A stretch of DNA of 64,000 nt, taken from NCBI RefSeq assembly GCF_004341085.1, contig NZ_SLXW01000001.1:930001-994000 (forward strand), in the 5' to 3' direction. The position numbers and the translations under genes are program-made. Shown piece by piece: positions 59,361-64,000 of the stretch. Numbering within the stretch: the first letter of the stretch is position 1; each line of letters opens with the position of its first letter. The notes below the pieces were generated by a model. That model was not told the origin of the DNA and made no database searches. It saw only the letters and a program-made list of their open reading frames with translations. This DNA comes from Sphingomonas sp. PP-CE-1G-424. Its GTDB lineage: Bacteria > Pseudomonadota > Alphaproteobacteria > Sphingomonadales > Sphingomonadaceae.

Positions 59361-59396
59361 AAGTGCAGACCCGCGCCAGCGTCTGCACTTCGTGCA
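59361..59396 (+). promoter_or_regulatory. Two mutually exclusive hairpins before thiD
   Basis: A perfect 10-bp stem aagtgcagac / gtctgcactt (59361-59370 and 59381-59390) with a 10-base loop overlaps a second stem TGCAC-TTC-GTGCA (59384-59396). Only one can form at a time. The pair ends 24 bp before the thiD ATG. No T-run follows. It does not resemble the TPP aptamer seen before thiC. Confidence 0.4.
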
Positions 59397-59420
59397 CTTC
59401 GCCCCGATTTCGGACACTTT

Positions 59421-60269
59421 ATGACAGCGCGGGTTCTCATAATAGCCGGCTCCGACTCGGGCGGCGGCGCAGGAATTCAGGCGGATATCAAGACGGTAAC
59501 CATGCTCGGCGGCCACGCGATGACCGCCGTTACCGCGATCACCGCACAGAACACGCTCGGCGTGCAGGCGGTCTACCCGGTCCCGACCGACATGGTCCTC
59601 GCGCAGATAGACTCGGTCGTCTCGGACATCGGTGTAGACGCCGTAAAGATCGGCATGATCGGCTCGGCGGACACCGCCAATGCCGTAGCTGACTACCTGA
59701 CCTCCTTGTTCTCCCGCGAAGGCGGGAGCCCAGACTGGACTCCCGCCTTCGCGGGAGAACAAGGAAGGGCAGGGCACCATCACTCGGCACGCATCCCCAT
59801 CATCTTCGACCCGGTGATGATCGCAACCTCCGGCTCCGTTCTCGCGGACAGCGACACCATCGCCGCCTTCACCCGCCTCATGCGGATCGCCACGCTCGTA
59901 ACCCCCAACCTCCCCGAACTCGCAGCACTCGGCGGGGAATTCGCAATTCGCGCACTAGGCCCAGCCGTCCTCGTAAAAGGCGGCCACGCCGAAGGCCCCC
60001 ACATCACCGACCGCCTCGTCACCGACGCCAGCGAAACCCGCTGGACCAACCCCCGCATCGAAACCCGCCACGCCCACGGCACCGGCTGCACGCTCGCCAG
60101 CGGCATCGCGACCGGGCTTGCCCAAGGCCTGCCGCTCGACGCCGCAATCGAGCGCGCCATCACGTTCGTCCGCGCCGCGCTTGCCAACGCACCCGGGCTA
60201 GGCGCAGGCCACGGCCCAATGGGGCACGCCCTCGGCAACAGCCCGTTCGACCAGTTGAAAGACCTCTGA
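59421..60269 (+). CDS. thiD: Hydroxymethylpyrimidine/phosphomethylpyrimidine kinase with in-frame repeat insertion
   Basis: A 282-residue kinase that phosphorylates HMP and HMP-phosphate in thiamine synthesis. Signatures: ARVLIIAGSDSGGGAGIQADIKTV-type start, GGHAMTAVTAITAQNTLGV, AVKIGMIGSADTANAV, IIFDPVMIATSG, LVTPNLPEL, and HGTGCTLASGIATGLAQG near 215. Residues about 95-118 (from LFSREGGSP to the following GEQGRAG) are encoded by a complete family B palindrome. They sit between GSADTANAVADYL and the IPIIFDPVM strand, a loop, and account for the length excess over the usual near-260 residues. The TGA overlaps the rnhB ATG (TGATG). Confidence 0.94.
   Translation: MTARVLIIAGSDSGGGAGIQADIKTVTMLGGHAMTAVTAITAQNTLGVQAVYPVPTDMVLAQIDSVVSDIGVDAVKIGMIGSADTANAVADYLTSLFSREGGSPDWTPAFAGEQGRAGHHHSARIPIIFDPVMIATSGSVLADSDTIAAFTRLMRIATLVTPNLPELAALGGEFAIRALGPAVLVKGGHAEGPHITDRLVTDASETRWTNPRIETRHAHGTGCTLASGIATGLAQGLPLDAAIERAITFVRAALANAPGLGAGHGPMGHALGNSPFDQLKDL
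59704..59764. repeat. Family B palindrome inside the thiD reading frame
   Basis: Perfect 25-bp inverted repeat, arms 59704-59728 and 59740-59764, centre cccagactgga of 11 bases. It carries the same caaggaagg flank as the intergenic copies at 6594 and 22433. Confidence 0.95.
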
Positions 60270-60907
60270 TGCCCGGCATGAAACACGAAAAGCTCTGCGT
60301 CGGCCCGGTCGCTGGTGTCGACGAAGCCGGTCGCGGTCCGCTCGCAGGACCGGTTGTAGCCGCCGCCGTGATCCTGCCCGCAAAGGGCGTCCCCCGCGGC
60401 ATCGACGACTCGAAGAAGCTCTCCGCCTCCGAGCGCGAACGGCTCTGCGCCCGCCTCAAAGGCTGCGCGATCGTCGGCATCGGCATCGTCCAGCCGGAAG
60501 AGATCGACACGCTCAATATCTACTGGGCGACGATGAAGGCGATGACGCTCGCCGTCGACGCGCTGGCGGTCGAACTCGGCCACGCGCCCGGCCACGTCCT
60601 CGTCGACGGCAACCGCTTGCCCCGCTGGACTTACCCCGCGACCCCCCTCGTCGGCGGCGACGCAAAATCGCTGTCGATCGCCGCCGCCTCGATCGTCGCC
60701 AAGCACACGCGCGACCTCATCATGATCGCCGCCGCCGACGTGCATCCCGAATATAACTGGCATTCGAACAAGGGCTATGGCTGCGCGCATCACATGAAGG
60801 CGCTCCGCGATCACGGCCCCACGCCGATTCACCGCCGCAGTTTCGCGCCCGTCGCCGCCGCCTATCTGGCGCGCGAGGGACTTTTCGCACAGGAAACGAC
60901 GAGCTGA
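60269..60907 (+). CDS. rnhB: Ribonuclease HII
   Basis: A 212-residue enzyme that cuts RNA in RNA-DNA hybrids and at single ribonucleotides in DNA. VAGVDEAGRGPLAGPVVAAAVIL holds the first acidic ligands (D and E), VDGNRLPR the next, and ASIVAKHTRDLIM with HPEYNWHSNKGYG closes the active site. The ATG overlaps the thiD stop. GTGTA-type start codons further on are not needed. ccrM follows 176 bp later. Confidence 0.95.
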   Translation: MPGMKHEKLCVGPVAGVDEAGRGPLAGPVVAAAVILPAKGVPRGIDDSKKLSASERERLCARLKGCAIVGIGIVQPEEIDTLNIYWATMKAMTLAVDALAVELGHAPGHVLVDGNRLPRWTYPATPLVGGDAKSLSIAAASIVAKHTRDLIMIAAADVHPEYNWHSNKGYGCAHHMKALRDHGPTPIHRRSFAPVAAAYLAREGLFAQETTS

Positions 60908-61041
60908 GTCTTTCGCGCCACACCCCAAGGGCTTGAGCCGCGAGTCTCCCACGACTCAACATCTGGGCAACGGCGACTCGATTGGTCGCAGCCGCGGATT
61001 CTCGCGAAAACGCCGTTAACGAATGTTTGCTTGACGGAGTC
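60906..61041 (+). promoter_or_regulatory. Cluster of six GANTC sites in the ccrM promoter region
   Basis: GANTC sites at 60906, 60942, 60953, 60975, 60997 and 61037, within 136 bp. These are the targets of CcrM itself. At this base composition one such site is expected every few hundred bases. A TTAAC half-site, of the kind bound by CtrA, lies at 61016-61020; no second correctly spaced TTAA is seen. Confidence 0.7.
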
Positions 61042-61071
61042 GGACAATTCCGCCGCTATGGGCGTCGATAA

Positions 61072-62223
<1,152 letters not shown>

Positions 62224-62233
62224 GCAAAGTCCC

Positions 62234-62338
62234 GTTCGTGCCGAGTAGAGACCGAGCGTAGTCGAGGGCTCGTATCGAGGTACAGGTCCTTCGATACGCC
62301 ATCTCGACAAGCTCGATGCCTGTTCGGGACGAACGGGG
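62234..62338. repeat. Palindromic repeat, family G
   Basis: Starts gttcgtgccgagtagagacc and ends with cgggacgaacgg, with two cgtatcga-type boxes (one inverted as tcgatacgc) and a cgacaagctcga box. Between ccrM and folP. Confidence 0.7.
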
Positions 62339-62377
62339 TGGGTTTGAACGTACGGTGGATTTGAGGAAAAGAGGATC

Positions 62378-63436
62378 ATGACCAGCCTCCACCTCCGCCC
62401 CGTCCAGTTCGTCGACACCCCGATCGACCACGCAGACGGCAGCGTCGCGCGCCTGGCTGGCGGCCTGCAGTGGTTCGCCGCCTACGAGGTGATCGAAGCC
62501 CGCACCCGCCGCACCATCCCCGTCGCCGAAATCGCGACGCTCGGCGAGCACGCCGCGCACCTCCACGCCGCCATCACCGCCGTTCGCCCCCCCCTCCAGC
62601 TCGGCGAACGCACGCTCCGCTTCGACCAGCCGATCGTCGCCGGCATACTCAACGTCACCCCCGACAGCTTCTCCGACGGCGGCAAGCACGTCGACGACCC
62701 CGCCGCAGCGGCCGCCGCCGGCATCGACATGGCCGCCGCCGGCGCGACGCTGATCGACGTCGGCGGCGAGTCCACCCGCCCCGGCGCTCCCGCAGTATGG
62801 GAAGGCGACGAGATCGCGCGCCTGGTCCCCGTCGTCGAACGCCTCGCGCGCGCCGGCGCGATCGTCTCGGTCGACACGCGCAAAGCCGCCGTCATGGAAG
62901 CCACGCTCGCCGCCGGCGCGCACATCGTCAACGACGTCGCCGCACTCCTCTGGGACGATCGTACGCTCGATGTGGTCGCAAAAAGTGGCTGCCCCGTCGT
63001 CCTGATGCACTCACCCGACCCCAAGAAAGGCGGCCACGGCGATGGAGGGTACGGCAACGTCCTGACCGATGTCTTCGACTGGCTCGAAACCCGCATCGCC
63101 GCGGTAGTCGCCGGCGGTGTCGACCGATCGCGGATCATCGTCGATCCCGGCATCGGCTTCGGCAAGACGCTCGCCGAGAACCTCGCGCTGCTCAACGGCC
63201 TCGCGATCTTCCACGGGCTCGGCTGCCCGATCATGCTCGGCGCCAGCCGCAAGCGGTTGATCGGCGCGCTCTCGAACGAAGCACCAGTCGACCAGCGCCT
63301 CGCCGGCTCGCTCGCCCTGGCGCTGAAAGGGGCGGAAGCCGGCGTCCAGATTCTCCGCGTCCACGACGTCGCCGAAATGGTGCAGGCGGTGAAGATCTGG
63401 CGTGGCCTGCGCGATCAATCGCTCGTTGGCGGCTAA
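62378..63436 (+). CDS. folP: Dihydropteroate synthase
   Basis: A 352-residue TIM-barrel enzyme that joins pABA to the pterin diphosphate; the target of sulfonamides. Core motifs: ILNVTPDSFSDGGKH near 89-103, IDVGGESTRPGA near 125, VSVDTRKAAVME, HIVNDVAAL, IIVDPGIGFGKT and MLGASRKRLIG. The first 80 residues (MTSLHLRPVQFVDTP..) are an extra N-terminal stretch with no recognised motif, which I believe is common in sphingomonads. RBS GAGGATC just before the ATG. folK, the preceding step, is at 44.1 kb. Confidence 0.95.
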   Translation: MTSLHLRPVQFVDTPIDHADGSVARLAGGLQWFAAYEVIEARTRRTIPVAEIATLGEHAAHLHAAITAVRPPLQLGERTLRFDQPIVAGILNVTPDSFSDGGKHVDDPAAAAAAGIDMAAAGATLIDVGGESTRPGAPAVWEGDEIARLVPVVERLARAGAIVSVDTRKAAVMEATLAAGAHIVNDVAALLWDDRTLDVVAKSGCPVVLMHSPDPKKGGHGDGGYGNVLTDVFDWLETRIAAVVAGGVDRSRIIVDPGIGFGKTLAENLALLNGLAIFHGLGCPIMLGASRKRLIGALSNEAPVDQRLAGSLALALKGAEAGVQILRVHDVAEMVQAVKIWRGLRDQSLVGG

Positions 63437-63516
63437 GCGGGGCGGCTGATCGTCGCTGCATTGCAGCGAAACGTCTCTTCGCGCATTAAAAGCCCTGTAA
63501 ACAAGGGAGCTTTCGT

Positions 63517-64000
63517 TTGATCGTCACTGCAACACCGCGCTTCAGTCAGATCCTGAGCGAAGTCTGGCGCCCACTGCTCGGCCTGTTCGTCTGGGATGTG
63601 ATCGTCACGATCACCTATTACGTCCTGCCGTTCCACGCGCCCGCGCTGCCCCTGACCCTCTTCGGCACCGCACTCGCGCTGTTCCTCGGCTTCCGCGACA
63701 ATTCGGCGTATCAGCGCTGGTGGGAAAGCCGCGGTCTCTGGGGCCTGATGATCAACGCCTCGCGCAACCTCGCGCGTATGGCGCGCAACATGCTGCCCGA
63801 GCCCGAGGGCCACGACATGAAGCGGACGATCGTGCTCCGCCAGATCGCGTATGTGAACGCGCTACGCTGCCAGTTGCGCAAACAGCCCGCACCGCCCGAG
63901 GTCCTGCGCTTCCTGTCGAAGGAGGAGGCGTCGTTCGCGCTAGAGCGCACCAATATCGCCAACGGCCTGCTCGACGGCACGGGCCGCCGGATCGACATCG
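63517..64000 (+). CDS. Bestrophin-like membrane channel protein (cut by the window end)
   Basis: At least 161 codons open at the right edge. Residues 16-42 (VWRPLLGLFVWDVIVTITYYVLPFHAP) are a first membrane helix; PLTLFGTALALFLGFRDNSAYQRWWESRGLWG carries the bestrophin/UPF0187 signature (FRxNxSYxRWWE). Bacterial homologues such as YneE form anion-selective or cation channels. The start is a TTG at 63517 with AAGGGAGC upstream; no in-frame ATG is available nearby. Confidence 0.8.
   Translation, partial: MIVTATPRFSQILSEVWRPLLGLFVWDVIVTITYYVLPFHAPALPLTLFGTALALFLGFRDNSAYQRWWESRGLWGLMINASRNLARMARNMLPEPEGHDMKRTIVLRQIAYVNALRCQLRKQPAPPEVLRFLSKEEASFALERTNIANGLLDGTGRRIDI

Overview
The window is a chromosomal segment of a high-GC (about two thirds G+C) alphaproteobacterium of the Sphingomonadales, most probably Sphingomonas or a close relative. 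The pointers are the carotenoid set crtY-crtI-crtB, a CcrM-type GANTC methyltransferase, the order rsmB-rpe-heparinase II/III-purH, and many small alphaproteobacterial families (DUF1674, DUF1272, DUF4337, DUF2141). No prophage, complete insertion sequence, rRNA operon or CRISPR array is visible.

Layout. 0-2 kb is lower in GC and partly degraded (a ChaN-like secreted protein and a DUF4336 remnant). 2-9 kb carries haem genes (hemC, and hemD continuous with a membrane protein) divergent from tsaD-gpsA, then an AsmA protein and an SdhAF4-like protein. 9-15 kb is housekeeping: rsmB, rpe, heparinase-like protein and purH. 15-17 kb is glnK-amtB behind a near-consensus sigma-54 promoter. 17-25 kb holds a RecQ operon, a retropepsin-like exported protein, a stand-alone HsdR-N nuclease-like protein and an Atm1-like ABC exporter. 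25-29.5 kb is the carotenoid cluster with a LOG-family gene between crtI and crtB. 30-35 kb contains outer-membrane and Tat-exported proteins, including two tandem ferritin-like paralogues. 35.5-37.6 kb is thiC under a TPP riboswitch. 37.6-39.3 kb is a small lower-GC insertion-like region with two uncharacterised genes sharing an FSGRPNP domain; this is my best candidate for something undescribed. 39-64 kb is again mostly housekeeping and metabolism: phnA-ung, N-carbamoylputrescine amidase, a second uracil-DNA glycosylase, folK, a tRNA-Lys, PAP2, a CitE-like protein, galE, msrA, tsaC, an acyl-CoA dehydrogenase, an arylamine N-acetyltransferase, a peptide transporter, a dicarboxylate-type symporter, glmM, thiD-rnhB, ccrM, folP and a bestrophin-like protein cut by the window end.

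The most pervasive structural feature is a set of at least eight families of palindromic repeats, roughly 50-150 bp each and about thirty copies. They mostly fill the gaps at gene 3' ends. Two copies lie inside otherwise intact reading frames, in thiD and in tsaC, without breaking the frame, so they encode extra peptide. This resembles the Rickettsia palindromic elements that insert in-frame in genes.

Several pathways are represented twice: t6A tRNA modification (tsaD, tsaC), thiamine (thiC, thiD), folate (folK, folP) and uracil repair (ung, UdgB-like). Translational coupling by ATGA or GTGA overlaps is common (hemC-hemD, tsaD-gpsA, rpe-heparinase, recQ-TIGR01244-membrane protein, crtY-crtI, galE-citE, ung-phnA). 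All identifications come from reading protein motifs by eye; no database search was run.
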